The notes: generated by a model from the sequence alone, not told the origin. DNA of 64,000 nt from CAYFKJ01 sp964528595 (GCA_964528595.1 CAZGTM010000001.1:124001-188000), one strand, 5' to 3'; counted from the first letter of the stretch, positions 16,333 to 25,554 are shown. Made by a program: numbers and translations.

Positions 16333-16730
16333 TCGGCTTTCTGGTAGCGCGCCCGGGCACCGGCTTCGATTGCCGCAGCGCGCAGGCGTCCAACGCCAAT
16401 ACCGTGGCGTAGCATCTCAAGCAACACCAGTTCTTCCTGATTGACCACACCATCCGCCGCCGCAACGTCACACGCCAGGGCGTAGGCTGTCTGGCAAAGC
16501 CTCTCGGGCAGGGAATCGGCGACAATGCCGATAACCGTCTCGACCCCGTTCTCCTGGGCCAGGATCTCGGCGCAATTGGCTGCCAGTTCGGGCAGAAGTT
16601 CGGGATCGAAGCCCTCGAATACCGGGAGCGTGCGGACGATGTCGCCGATGATGAACAATTCCTTGTCCGTCATGTCGGAATCGGCCGCCGACATGATCAC
16701 CATGGTGTAGATCAGTGCCGTGTGTTGCAT
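16329..16730 (-). CDS. TerB-like (tellurite resistance family) helical protein
   Basis: The 133-residue all-helical protein contains two acidic repeats of the TerB type, SAADSDMTDKELFIIGDIV and AAADGVVNQEELVLLEMLR. In the TerB/DjlA family these can bind metals. No membrane segment is evident. It follows the DinG-type helicase gene on the same strand after 73 nt and may be cotranscribed. Single TerB-domain proteins are common in alphaproteobacteria, and tellurite resistance itself is not implied. Confidence 0.75.
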   Translation of the reverse strand: MQHTALIYTMVIMSAADSDMTDKELFIIGDIVRTLPVFEGFDPELLPELAANCAEILAQENGVETVIGIVADSLPERLCQTAYALACDVAAADGVVNQEELVLLEMLRHGIGVGRLRAAAIEAGARARYQKAD

Positions 16731-16803
16731 GATTTCTGTACCTTTGTTACTGCCGTCTGAAAACGGGTCCGCACATTACGGAGAGCGCCGCCCAAGGGCA
16801 AGG

Positions 16804-19575
16804 TTATTGTCCCTCAAAATCCGAATTTAGGAAATCCCGGGTCACGGAAACGGCGTCTGCCAAACCGACGCGTTGGACCTCCACCTCGTCGGGAAAGGCA
16901 TCCAAAAGCCGCGTGGGCATGGCCGAATCCAGCATCACGAACACGCCCCGGTCATCGCCGCGCCGGATCAGGCGTCCGTAGGCCTGCTTAAGGCGCAGCC
17001 GGGTCAGCATGTCGTCATATTTAGCGCCGCCGAATTCCGCCTTGCGGGCTTTGTGCAGGATGGACGGCCGCGGCCAGGGCACGCGGTCGAAGACGATCAG
17101 GCGCAGACTGCGGCCCGGCACATCGACGCCGTCGCGCACCGCATCGGTGCCCAGCAGGCAGGCGTCTTCCTCGGCCCGGAATATGTCGACCAGGGTGCCG
17201 GTATCGAGCGCGTCCATGTGCTGCGCCAGCAACTGCAGGCCGGCCTCGTCCAACGCGCCGGCCAGGCGGCCGTGGACGTTGCGCAGGCGCGCGATGGCGG
17301 TAAACAGTCCCAAGGCGCCGCCGCCGGAGGCGATGAACAACTCACGAAATGCCGCCGCCACCTGTTCGGCGTCGTTGCGGCGCACATCGTTGACCACCAA
17401 CACGCGGGTCACCGCCCCGTAATCGTAGGGCGAGGGCAAACTTGTCCGTTTGGCGGGCAGGATCGGGTGATGGGCGCCGGTGCGGATTTCCGCGCTGGCC
17501 CAATCGTCCGCCTCGATGCTGCGGTCGCGCAGGCTGGCCGAGGTCAACAGCACGCCATGGGCGCGTTGCAGCACGGCCTCGCTGAACGGTTTGGTCGGGT
17601 CGAGCCAATGGCGATACATACCGACGTCCGTGGCTCGCCCGTCGTTGCGCTGGATACCGAACCAGTCGACGAATTCAGGCGGCAGCGGCCGGCCTAAATT
17701 GCCGAGCATGGACCGCCAGGCCGTGACGCTCTCGGCCCGCCGCCTGAGCCCCCGGGCGCCCGCTTCGATGCGCCGGCGACTGTCGCTGTCGAGGCTGTCG
17801 GCTTCATTGTCGAGGCGTTCCATTAATTGCCGCCCCAGGGCCAGCATGGGCCGGGCAAGCTCGGCCAGGGCGTCAGCCAACTTGTCGGCGGCATTGACCA
17901 TGGCCTGCGTCGGCTCCACCGTATCGGTCTCGAGGCTGTAACCCGCGTCCGGTCCGTCCTGACGCGCCATGACGAAGCGGTGCACTTCCGCCAGGAAGGC
18001 TTCCGCCGGACCCGAGGCACCGCCGTCGACGATGCGCCGCAGCCAGCTTTCGCCGGGCAGTGCCGTGGCGGCCCGTTTGACGGCGTTGAGCGCTTCTTCC
18101 GCCTTTTCGTCACCGCCCACCAGATCGCCGATGCGGTTTTCGATGCCGCGGGCGCGGCGCCGCCGGGCGCCCTCGGCGCCCCGGATCCAGCGCCGCAACT
18201 CGGTGGTTTCCATGCCACCGAGATCGGCGGCAAAGGCGCTGTCGGCGGCATCGAAGACATGATGGCCTTCGTCGAAAACATAACGCGTGGGCAATTCCGT
18301 TGTCTCGTCCGCCATCGCCGCCTGGATCATCACCAGGGCGTGGTTGGCCACCACGATCTCGGCCCGCCGGGCTTTGCGCTGGACGTGCTCGATGTAGCAG
18401 CGTTTGTAATGGGCGCAGGCCGAATAGATGCACTCGCCGCGCCGGTCGGCCAGACCCAATGTGCGGGCCGGACCGAACAGGTGCACCAACCACGAGGGGA
18501 AGTCGCCGCCCACCATGTCGCCGTCCCGCGTCGCCTCGGCCCAGCGCACCATAAGGGCTGCGGCGGTCACCGCCCGGCCCTGACGGGCGCGGCCGATCTC
18601 GTCTTCCAGATTGAGCAGGCAGAGATAGTTCTCCCGGCCCTTGCGCAGCACCGCTTTCTCGGTCCGGATACGGGGGTCGGGATAGAGTTTGTGCAGTTCC
18701 TGGTCCAGCTGTCGCTGCAGGTTCTTGGTAAAGGTCGAAATCCAGACCGAGCCCTCGTTCTTCTGCGCCCAGACGCTGGCGGGGGCGATGTAGCCCAGCG
18801 TCTTGCCGACGCCGGTGCCGGCCTCGGCCAGGACGATATTGGGTTCGTCGGCGGCGTTGCGTGGGGCGTAGGCCTGGGCGGCGGCGGCGGTGTAGTCGCG
18901 TTGCTGGGGCCGCGCTTCGGCGTTGGCGTCCAACAGTTGGTCGAGCCGCGCCAGGGCCTCGTCCGCCGAGACCGCTTCGTTGCCGGCGGGCGGTGGCGGC
19001 GCCTGTTCTTCGATTTCCGGTAACCGGTTCCAGATATCCAGGCCCCGGCCGCCCCGGGCATCGGCGCTAAGTTCGGTGTTTTTCATGCCGCCAGCCAGCA
19101 GCCAGCGAGCCCAGGGCCAACCCGCTTCGGCCAGGGCGCGGATCATGGCGTCGAGGTGGACGTCATGCGGCCCGGCATCCAGTTCCGCCGCCAACGCTTT
19201 GGGGATGTCCAACAGCGCGACCGCCTGGTCCGCCAGATCACCCGGCGCGGGCAGGCCGACGGCGGCGGCCAATCCCCCTGGCGTCGGCAGGCAGAACCGG
19301 GCCGGGCGGACGAAAGCAAAGAGTTCGAGCACATCCAGCAGGGGAAGGTCGTCGCGGCCCAGCCGCCGGGCGACGGACGGGGCATGGCAGACGATAACCG
19401 GGGTGCGCGCCGCCCGCCGTGCCGCCTCCCGCAAGTCGAGGTTTTCCACCTCGCCGTCCGCCGACAGCCAAACGGCGCCGCGCGAACCGACGGCGAGCGC
19501 CGGGGCGTTCAGACCGTCGGTTTCCGGATTTGCTGGGGAAATTGAGGCGGCGGAAGGCGGTGAGGCGTCTGTCAT
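16804..19575 (-). CDS. DinG/XPD-type ATP-dependent DNA helicase
   Basis: This 923-residue superfamily 2 helicase has Walker A in EAGTGVGKTLGYIAP and Walker B as DEGHHVFDAAD (DEGH, as in E. coli DinG). A four-cysteine iron-sulfur cluster region includes CIYSACAHYKRCYIE. The C-terminal motifs are DGVDVPGRSLRLIVFDRVP and QAYGRLIRRGDDRG. The first 200 residues form an extra domain without recognizable catalytic residues, usual for alphaproteobacterial members. It should unwind damaged DNA or R-loops with 5' to 3' polarity. The ATG precedes a 209-nt AT-rich region; no clear LexA box was identified. Confidence 0.88.
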   Translation of the reverse strand: MTDASPPSAASISPANPETDGLNAPALAVGSRGAVWLSADGEVENLDLREAARRAARTPVIVCHAPSVARRLGRDDLPLLDVLELFAFVRPARFCLPTPGGLAAAVGLPAPGDLADQAVALLDIPKALAAELDAGPHDVHLDAMIRALAEAGWPWARWLLAGGMKNTELSADARGGRGLDIWNRLPEIEEQAPPPPAGNEAVSADEALARLDQLLDANAEARPQQRDYTAAAAQAYAPRNAADEPNIVLAEAGTGVGKTLGYIAPASVWAQKNEGSVWISTFTKNLQRQLDQELHKLYPDPRIRTEKAVLRKGRENYLCLLNLEDEIGRARQGRAVTAAALMVRWAEATRDGDMVGGDFPSWLVHLFGPARTLGLADRRGECIYSACAHYKRCYIEHVQRKARRAEIVVANHALVMIQAAMADETTELPTRYVFDEGHHVFDAADSAFAADLGGMETTELRRWIRGAEGARRRRARGIENRIGDLVGGDEKAEEALNAVKRAATALPGESWLRRIVDGGASGPAEAFLAEVHRFVMARQDGPDAGYSLETDTVEPTQAMVNAADKLADALAELARPMLALGRQLMERLDNEADSLDSDSRRRIEAGARGLRRRAESVTAWRSMLGNLGRPLPPEFVDWFGIQRNDGRATDVGMYRHWLDPTKPFSEAVLQRAHGVLLTSASLRDRSIEADDWASAEIRTGAHHPILPAKRTSLPSPYDYGAVTRVLVVNDVRRNDAEQVAAAFRELFIASGGGALGLFTAIARLRNVHGRLAGALDEAGLQLLAQHMDALDTGTLVDIFRAEEDACLLGTDAVRDGVDVPGRSLRLIVFDRVPWPRPSILHKARKAEFGGAKYDDMLTRLRLKQAYGRLIRRGDDRGVFVMLDSAMPTRLLDAFPDEVEVQRVGLADAVSVTRDFLNSDFEGQ

Positions 19576-19708
19576 GCCGGGAGTATATCGGAGACCCCGG
19601 CAGGCGGCGAGGCGGCTTGCATAATATACCTCGAAGTGGGCGACACCCTTGCAAAGCGGCGACCGCCAATGGCCATTGACTCGCGGTACGAATTAATATT
19701 CGATAATA

Positions 19709-19720
19709 GAACAATTGTTC
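19709..19720. promoter_or_regulatory. Palindrome GAACAATTGTTC upstream of the crotonase gene
   Basis: A perfect 12-bp palindrome lies in the AT-rich region between the divergent helicase and crotonase genes, 64 nt before the crotonase start. It is a reasonable operator for the TetR-family regulator encoded just downstream (20614-21213), but this assignment is inference. Confidence 0.4.
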
Positions 19721-19733
19721 AATTAATTATAAT

Positions 19734-19763
19734 TAGATGTATAAAAATATAATTATACATCTA
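19734..19763. promoter_or_regulatory. 10-bp AT-rich inverted repeat before the crotonase gene
   Basis: TAGATGTATA (19734-19743) and TATACATCTA (19754-19763) pair perfectly across a 10-nt spacer, directly upstream of the AAGGA ribosome site (19770-19774). It could be a second operator or a leader hairpin covering the ribosome-binding region. Together with the palindrome at 19709 it makes this one of the most AT-rich spots in the window. Confidence 0.4.
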
Positions 19764-19784
19764 TAAATAAAGGATGGCCAAGTC

Positions 19785-20588
19785 ATGGAATTCGACACGC
19801 TCAGCTATGAGGTTGCGGATCATGTCGCCCTTTTGACCTACAACCGGCCGGATCAAAACAACGCCATCAACCGGACCATGAATACGGAGCTCCAGGAGGT
19901 CTGGCCCCGCTTCCGCGACGACCAGGATGCCTTCGTGATGGTCATCGCCGGCGCAGGTAGGAACTTCTGCGCCGGCTGGGACCTGTCGGATGCCGCCGAG
20001 TGGCGCCTCGGCGACTGGGACGATTTCCGCAGTTACGTGTACAATTCGCCGGGCGAATGCGGTTACACGCGGCGCATGGACGTCAACAAACCGGTCATTG
20101 CCGCCGTCCGGGGCTACGCCGTGGCGGCCGGCCTCGAGACGGCCATGCTGGCCGACATCCGGATCGCCGACCAGGACGTCGTGTTCGGGGCGCTGGAGCG
20201 GCGCTGGAATATTGTCGGCGGCGACGGCTTGACCGTCCGGCTGCCCTTGATCATCGGCTATGCGCGCGCCATGGAGATGATCATCACCGGCCGAGAGGTC
20301 TACGCGGAGGAAGCGCTGGCCATTGGCCTGGTCAACGAGGTAGTGGCCAAGGGATCCTGCCTGAAGCGGGCGCTGGAATTGGCCCGCCAGGTCGCCGCCC
20401 TGCCCCAGGGGGCCATCCGCACCGACAAGGAAACCGTCAACCGCAATGTCGGCCGCACCTTCGACGAACGCTTCCGCAACGAAGCGGAGGCAACGCTTTC
20501 CATGTCCCTGCGCCGCGACACCCAGGACATCGGCGCCCGCGCCTTCAAGGAGAAGAAAGAACCGGTCTGGCCCAACCACGGTCTTTAG
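19785..20588 (+). CDS. Enoyl-CoA hydratase/isomerase (crotonase) family protein
   Basis: The 267-residue protein has the crotonase oxyanion-hole elements AGAGRNFCAGWDL (about residues 55-67) and AAVRGYAVAAGLETAMLADIRIA. One glutamate is at the usual first catalytic place (GALERRWNIVGGDG). At the second place an aspartate or glycine replaces the expected glutamate, so simple hydratase activity is uncertain and carnitinyl-CoA-dehydratase-like or other chemistry is possible. It starts after AAAGGA with the ATG at 19785 and is followed after 25 nt by a TetR-type regulator that probably controls it. Confidence 0.85.
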   Translation: MEFDTLSYEVADHVALLTYNRPDQNNAINRTMNTELQEVWPRFRDDQDAFVMVIAGAGRNFCAGWDLSDAAEWRLGDWDDFRSYVYNSPGECGYTRRMDVNKPVIAAVRGYAVAAGLETAMLADIRIADQDVVFGALERRWNIVGGDGLTVRLPLIIGYARAMEMIITGREVYAEEALAIGLVNEVVAKGSCLKRALELARQVAALPQGAIRTDKETVNRNVGRTFDERFRNEAEATLSMSLRRDTQDIGARAFKEKKEPVWPNHGL

Positions 20589-20613
20589 GGCCGACGGGGG
20601 AGAAATTGAAGCA

Positions 20614-21213
20614 ATGTCCGCACTGACGGAAATCGCTGTGCCAAAAGGACGTCCGGCCAAACAGGATGCCCGCGAGCTCATGTCGCTTATCCTCTATTTG
20701 GCGGTTGCCGGATTTTCCCGGCACGGCTATCGCGGCCTCTCCCTGCGCATGATCAGCGACCCCCTCGGCGTGTCCGTTTCTTCCGTCGCCTATCACATCA
20801 AGTCGAAGGCAAATCTCTATAGCCTGGTTCTTTCTCGTATCGCCGACAGTCTCGAAGGCTTGGCCGACCGCATCGAGGCTCAGCCGGCCGGCGCGACCGA
20901 CCTGATCGGCGGTTTGCAGGCTTGGACGCGGGATCATGCCGATTATGCCCGGATCATCTTGCGCGACATTATGGAAAACGCCGATCGGGCCGCGGAGGTC
21001 GATCACTGGTACCTCAAGGAAAGCGTTGACCGCCTGATCGTCCTGCTTGGCCGGCAAGAGCCCATGCGCGAGGACGTAGCCATGCGGTTCGTTTCTATTC
21101 TGGGCGCCGTCACCTATGCCGAGATCGCCTTGCCGACGATAAAAAGGTTCATCGAGGATATTGATGAAGACGACGTTCGCCGGCGCGTCGGTGGGGTGCT
21201 GGAAAAACTCTAG
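20614..21213 (+). CDS. TetR/AcrR-family transcriptional regulator
   Basis: The 199-residue protein has an N-terminal helix-turn-helix (AVAGFSRHGYRGLSLRMISDPLGVSVSSVAYHIKSK, read in parts over residues 29-65) with the TetR-type SSVAYHIKSKANLY recognition region. A helical ligand domain follows. The frame is open further upstream, but the ATG at 20614 follows GGGGGAGA at 20596-20603. It lies behind the crotonase gene and probably represses it by way of the palindromes upstream. The ligand is unknown, possibly an acyl-CoA. Confidence 0.82.
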   Translation: MSALTEIAVPKGRPAKQDARELMSLILYLAVAGFSRHGYRGLSLRMISDPLGVSVSSVAYHIKSKANLYSLVLSRIADSLEGLADRIEAQPAGATDLIGGLQAWTRDHADYARIILRDIMENADRAAEVDHWYLKESVDRLIVLLGRQEPMREDVAMRFVSILGAVTYAEIALPTIKRFIEDIDEDDVRRRVGGVLEKL

Positions 21214-21356
21214 GCGGCGGGGGATAGAAGTTCCCCAGTGACCGGATTCGCAGTACGATTTCCGGAACTTGTGACTTACTTGAATTTTCAGACAGACTTT
21301 CGTGCCGATGCGTAGGGGTATTGGGCCCTTTCATCGCCGCTGAGAAGGAGGACGTC

Positions 21357-21566
21357 ATGTCGGATAGTGTCTATAAGGTCATCGAATTGGTTGGTTCCAG
21401 TCCCGAGTCCTGGGAACATGCCGCCGCCGCCGCCGTTGACCGTGCAGGCAAGAGCCTGCGGGATCTGCGGATCGCCGAAGTGGTCGATCAGGACCTGCAA
21501 ATTCAGGACGGCAAGATCACCGCCTATCGGGTGAAGCTGAAAATGTCGTTCAAATTCGAAGATTGA
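21357..21566 (+). CDS. Dodecin, flavin-storage protein
   Basis: Dodecins are dodecameric hollow spheres that bind riboflavin, FMN or FAD and protect cells from free flavin. The 69-residue protein carries the family pattern VYKVIELVGSSPESWEHAA at the N-terminus and GKITAYRVKLKMSFKFED at the end. The ATG at 21357 has AAGGAGG at 21345-21351 only 5 nt away. An upstream extension to 21321 is open but not supported. The gap before it (21214-21356) holds no other gene. Confidence 0.9.
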   Translation: MSDSVYKVIELVGSSPESWEHAAAAAVDRAGKSLRDLRIAEVVDQDLQIQDGKITAYRVKLKMSFKFED

Positions 21567-21614
21567 GCAGCGTCGCGCCGGATGCGACAATGAAGCATTC
21601 GGTGGGGGAGGAAA

Positions 21615-21872
21615 ATGAGAATGGAAAAACTGCAAGCCATCGTCGACGAAGCGCTTGAGAAACTGGAAGGAACGTTGTCCAGCGATCAAACCGAAGTGGT
21701 TGCCAAGGTGATCCAGGCGGCGGCGATCCGCGGCATGCTGGAAGGCCAACATACCGCTGTCGATACTTGCAATAACTACGGTGAAGCGGAACAGGATCTG
21801 GCCCACAAGATTGCCACGGAAATCCGCCGGAAGAACGATGCGCTGATCGTCAACCTGTCCGCCCCGTACTGA
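21615..21872 (+). CDS. Small conserved-looking hypothetical protein
   Basis: This 85-residue helical, acidic protein has no recognized domain and neither signal peptide nor membrane segment. It is probably real, because GGGGGAGGA at 21603-21611 precedes the ATG at the right distance. The gene lies 48 nt after dodecin in the same direction. A second in-frame ATG at 21621 is equally possible. Its helices (EKLQAIVDEALEKLEG, DQTEVVAKVIQAAAIRG) suggest a small oligomeric protein. I cannot assign a function. Confidence 0.55.
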   Translation: MRMEKLQAIVDEALEKLEGTLSSDQTEVVAKVIQAAAIRGMLEGQHTAVDTCNNYGEAEQDLAHKIATEIRRKNDALIVNLSAPY

Positions 21873-22032
21873 TCCTCCCCGGTGCCTTCCGCGCCGTCCC
21901 GGCATCCGCCTCCCTCTGCGGGTGAACGGGCCGTAATGGCCAGGCGGTCGTCGTCCACCATCAAACGGTTCCATCCGGCGGCAATATGCTCTAGTTTCCA
22001 GCGTCCTTCGAACCTGTGAAACGTGAGTAGTT

Positions 22033-23619
22033 ATGTCCAGCGAGACGGAAGTCGCACTGGCCAGCAAGGCTTGGCCGTTTATTGAGGCGCAGAAACTGAT
22101 CGACCGTGCGGCCAAGCGGCCCAACGGCAAGGATTACGTCTTGTTCGAGACCGGTTACGGGCCGTCCGGACTGCCGCATATCGGTACTTTCGGCGAGGTT
22201 GCCCGGACCACCATGGTGCGCCGCGCCTTCGCCCTGTTGTCCGATCAGCCCTCGCGGCTCTTCGCCTTTTCCGACGATATGGACGGACTGCGCAAAGTAC
22301 CCGACAACATTCCCAACAAGGAAATCCTCGAACCGCACCTTGGCAAGCCGCTGACCAGCGTGCCCGATCCGTTCGGCACGCACGAAAGTTTCGGCCATCA
22401 CAACAACGCCCGCCTACAGGCGTTCCTCGACGACTTCGGTTTCGATTACGAGTTCGTTTCCTCGACCGAGATGTACAACTCGGGCCGCTTCGATGAAACG
22501 CTGCTGAAGCTTTTGCACAACTACGACGCCGTGATGAAGATCATCCTGCCGACCCTGGGTCCGGCGCGGCAAGCCACCTACAGCCCCTTCCTGCCACTTT
22601 GCCCCAAGACCGGCGTGGTGTTGCAGGTGCCGATGGTCGAACTGAACCCGGACGCCGGGACGGTGGTCTACGAGGACATTGACGGCGGCAAGGTCGAAAC
22701 CCCTGTTACCGGCGGCCATTGCAAGCTGCAATGGAAGGCCGACTGGGCCATGCGCTGGGCGGCGCTGGATGTCGATTACGAAATGTCGGGCAAGGATCTG
22801 ATTGAATCCGTCAAGCTGTCGAGCCGGATCTGCTCGGTGCTGGACGGCGCGCCGCCCGAAGGCTTCACTTACGAGCTCTTTCTTGACGAGAACGGCGAAA
22901 AAATCTCCAAATCGCGCGGCAACGGCCTGACCATCGAGGAATGGCTCGACTACGCCTCGCCCGAAAGCCTGTCGCTCTACATGTTCCAATCGCCGCGCAA
23001 GGCCAAGCGGCTCTATTTCGATGTCATTCCCAGGGCCGTCGACGACTATCTCACGCACCTTGAGAAGTTTTCCGCTCAGGAGGACGAAAAGCGCTTCGCC
23101 AATCCGGCCTGGCACATCCACGGCGGTGAGCCGCCGACGGAAGAAGTGCCGATCAGTTTCGCCATGCTGCTGAACCTCGCCAGCGTCTGCAATACCGAGG
23201 ATCCCGCTGTGTTGTGGGGCTTCATCAGCCGTTACGTCGAAGGCGCCAAGCCGGAAAACCACCCCATCCTGGACCGCCTGGCCGGTTATGCCATCGCCTA
23301 TTACCGGGATTTCGTTCGGCCGAACAAACATTACCGCGCGCCGGTCGACGTGGAGCAGGCGGCGCTCGGTGAGCTAGCCGCGAAACTCGAAGAACTCGGC
23401 GCCGGCGCGGCTGCCGAAGACATTCAGTTCGAGGTCTACGAAGTCGGCAAACGCCACGGTTACGAGAACCTGCGGGATTGGTTCAAGGCGCTTTACGAAA
23501 CGCTGCTCGGTCAGTCCCAGGGACCGCGCATGGGCTCGTTCCTGGCGCTCTACGGCGTCGACGAATCCGTGGCGCTGATCCGCCGCGCCCTGGCCGGCGA
23601 GGACTTGGGCGCCGCCTAA
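22033..23619 (+). CDS. lysK: Class I lysyl-tRNA synthetase
   Basis: This enzyme charges tRNA-Lys. It is the archaeal-type class I form, also typical of alphaproteobacteria, and not the common class II LysS. The 528-residue protein has the HIGH-type motif GPSGLPHIGTFGE at about residues 46-58 and KISKSRG at about residue 294. The C-terminal helical domain is the anticodon-binding part of the class I family. It stands alone, with a bidirectional inverted repeat downstream at 23687-23712. Confidence 0.93.
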   Translation: MSSETEVALASKAWPFIEAQKLIDRAAKRPNGKDYVLFETGYGPSGLPHIGTFGEVARTTMVRRAFALLSDQPSRLFAFSDDMDGLRKVPDNIPNKEILEPHLGKPLTSVPDPFGTHESFGHHNNARLQAFLDDFGFDYEFVSSTEMYNSGRFDETLLKLLHNYDAVMKIILPTLGPARQATYSPFLPLCPKTGVVLQVPMVELNPDAGTVVYEDIDGGKVETPVTGGHCKLQWKADWAMRWAALDVDYEMSGKDLIESVKLSSRICSVLDGAPPEGFTYELFLDENGEKISKSRGNGLTIEEWLDYASPESLSLYMFQSPRKAKRLYFDVIPRAVDDYLTHLEKFSAQEDEKRFANPAWHIHGGEPPTEEVPISFAMLLNLASVCNTEDPAVLWGFISRYVEGAKPENHPILDRLAGYAIAYYRDFVRPNKHYRAPVDVEQAALGELAAKLEELGAGAAAEDIQFEVYEVGKRHGYENLRDWFKALYETLLGQSQGPRMGSFLALYGVDESVALIRRALAGEDLGAA

Positions 23620-23686
23620 CGCGGCTTCCGCCACCAGCGGCTCACCATGCCGGTGAGTTACCGCTCAAAACCAGTTGATTGTACGC

Positions 23687-23712
23687 TTTCAACGAGCCAG
23701 GGCTCATTGAAA
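23687..23712. terminator. Bidirectional stem-loop between lysK and the aminotransferase gene
   Basis: TTTCAA-C-GAGCC (23687-23698) pairs with GGCTC-A-TTGAAA (23701-23712), giving an 11-bp stem with one mismatch. The A/T-rich outer part can act as a T-run in either direction. It lies between two convergent genes, which fits a shared terminator. Confidence 0.55.
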
Positions 23713-23716
23713 ACGC

Positions 23717-24562
23717 CTAAAAGACGCTGCAGCTTTTGGCGTATTCGAAGTAAAGCTCGCGCGCTTTGGTGCATACGGGGCCGGGCTGCAGGTCGCGGTC
23801 CTCGACCCGGGTGACCGGCATGACCTTACCGTAGTTGCCCGTGCTGAAAATTTCGTCCGCTTCCATCACTTCGTCAAAGGTGACGATGCGTTCCTCCACC
23901 TCAATGCCGGCCTCGCCCAATAGCTGGATGATGCGCTTGCGCGTGACGCCCGCGAGGAAGGTACCGTTCTGGGCCGGGGTGATGGCTTTGCCGTCCTTCA
24001 CCAGCCAGATGTTGGCCGAGGCGAATTCGGCCACATTGCCCTCGAAATCAAGGACGACGGCGTTGTCGAAACCCTTCTCCGTCGCCTCCTTGATGGCGCG
24101 TCCGGTATTAGGATAGAGGCAGGACGCCTTGGCGTCCGTCGGCGCCATGTCGGCCGCGGGGCGGCGGCGGGACGAGAGACAAACCTTCATTCCGGTGAAT
24201 TCCGGCATGGGGCTGTCATAGACCGCCAGCGTGAATTTCGTACCCTCCGGATCGGGCATGAGGAAGCCGGTGGTGCCGTAAAACATCGGGCGGATGTAAA
24301 GTTCCGATTCCTTGGGCATCTTGCGCACGCCCTCGATACACAGCTTCTCCACCTCGGCGGCCGATATATTGGGCTCCAAACCCAGGGCGCGGGCGGAATT
24401 AAGCAGGCGTTCGCAGTGCCGGTCGAGATCCGGGACCAGACCGCCGAAGGCGCGGGCCCCGTCGAACACCACAGAGGACATCCAAAACGCGTGGTCGGCC
24501 GGTCCCGTGAGCTTGGGACTTTCGTCAAACCACTCGCCTTCCGAATAATATACGCCAGCCAT
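23717..24562 (-). CDS. Class IV PLP aminotransferase, branched-chain-amino-acid aminotransferase-like
   Basis: The 281-residue protein has fold-type IV aminotransferase features. These are SSVVFDGARAFGG near the N-terminus (residues 29-41), a probable PLP lysine in DAKASCLYPNTG, LDFEGNVAEFASANIW and GVTRKRIIQLL. It most likely moves amino groups among Leu, Ile or Val and 2-oxoglutarate. D-amino acid and aminodeoxychorismate enzymes share the fold and are not excluded. I place the start at the ATG at 24562, after AAAGGAACGGG; the frame is open 10 codons upstream. Confidence 0.8.
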   Translation of the reverse strand: MAGVYYSEGEWFDESPKLTGPADHAFWMSSVVFDGARAFGGLVPDLDRHCERLLNSARALGLEPNISAAEVEKLCIEGVRKMPKESELYIRPMFYGTTGFLMPDPEGTKFTLAVYDSPMPEFTGMKVCLSSRRRPAADMAPTDAKASCLYPNTGRAIKEATEKGFDNAVVLDFEGNVAEFASANIWLVKDGKAITPAQNGTFLAGVTRKRIIQLLGEAGIEVEERIVTFDEVMEADEIFSTGNYGKVMPVTRVEDRDLQPGPVCTKARELYFEYAKSCSVF

Positions 24563-24712
24563 CGAACCCGTTCCTTTCACGACAAACAACACCGGTCATC
24601 ACATGTCGACCGGTGTTCAAAATGCGCACGCGCGATTGGCGCGTGAATAGGCAGGATAACGTCGTTTCAGCGCCAATCCAATATGACTTGAAGCCTAATT
24701 TCGGAAATATAT

Positions 24713-25345
24713 TTACTGACTGGCCCAGACGATCCGCGTCATCCACTGGATGTCGCGGACAAAAATTATGTCGGACGACATCGAGGTGTTTATCGGCAGA
24801 ACTTCCACCTGCCTGGTCGATACTCGAAGCATCTGTTTCGCCATGATCTCGCCGGTGCCGGTTTTCATGACAACGCGGTCCCCTCTGTTAATCCTGGCGT
24901 CCGGTGACAAGACAATAATGTCCCCAGCGCGGTAAACGGGTGCCATGACGTTATTGTCGATTGCCAGGGCAAATGCATTTTGCTGCTGCAGCATATTCAC
25001 GGGAACGCTGTCCCAGCCCCCATTGTTAAGCCGGCCATGGCCATCAAAATTCCCACAGTCGCGGGCCTGGCCAAAGCTCAGGATGGGAACCTGACAGACG
25101 GGGGGAACGGTTTCATGACCATCCGTCAGTGCAACGAAGTCCGCAAAATCGGCGCCCGTCGCTTCCAGGATGCGCGACAGGCTTTCGGTGTTGGGCCAGC
25201 GTGCCCGGCCATCCGCCGAGACGCGTTTGCTCTTGTTGAACGTGGTCGGATCGAGGCCTGCCTTCCGGGCCATGCCGGAGGGTGTCATATTGTATTTGTC
25301 GGCCAGGGCATCGATGCCGCGCCAGATGATTTCATGTGTCAGCAT
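24713..25345 (-). CDS. HTH/S24-type repressor with degenerate peptidase site
   Basis: The 210-residue protein joins an N-terminal XRE-type helix-turn-helix (NMTPSGMARKAGLDPTTFNKS, within residues 19-39) to a C-terminal LexA/CI-type S24 domain. In active S24 proteins the nucleophile lies in a GDSM motif. Here the aligned stretch reads DNNVMAPVYRAGD, with Val133 in place of serine, while the partner lysine (Lys170 in IMAKQ) remains. Self-cleavage should therefore be lost. It is divergent from the SRAP gene; the imperfect operator-like CACAGAGATGTG sits at 25369-25380. The target is unknown. Confidence 0.8.
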   Translation of the reverse strand: MLTHEIIWRGIDALADKYNMTPSGMARKAGLDPTTFNKSKRVSADGRARWPNTESLSRILEATGADFADFVALTDGHETVPPVCQVPILSFGQARDCGNFDGHGRLNNGGWDSVPVNMLQQQNAFALAIDNNVMAPVYRAGDIIVLSPDARINRGDRVVMKTGTGEIMAKQMLRVSTRQVEVLPINTSMSSDIIFVRDIQWMTRIVWASQ

Positions 25346-25554
25346 GTCGTCATAATCTCACAGAGATGTGTAACATTCATCCGCCATTGTGTTTTCCGCG
25401 TGTATCAGTTTTGTTTCAAGAATATCTATTTTCCAAGGACTTAGCGGCCTTCACCTAACGCTTCAGGGATTTCGGTGCGACGCAAAAAAATATGCTTATT
25501 ATGAAGGCGTTAGAGCTACCGAAACGGGGCGGAAAATCCTATTATGGCGGCGAA

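Noticed and set aside
17827..19023. Plus-strand frame of about 400 codons opposite the helicase gene
   Set aside because: Antisense shadow; the helicase motifs on the minus strand are clear.
16804..19575. DEGH in place of DEAH in the helicase as a damaged Walker B box
   Set aside because: The same DEGH occurs in E. coli DinG as I recall it, so it is normal for the family.
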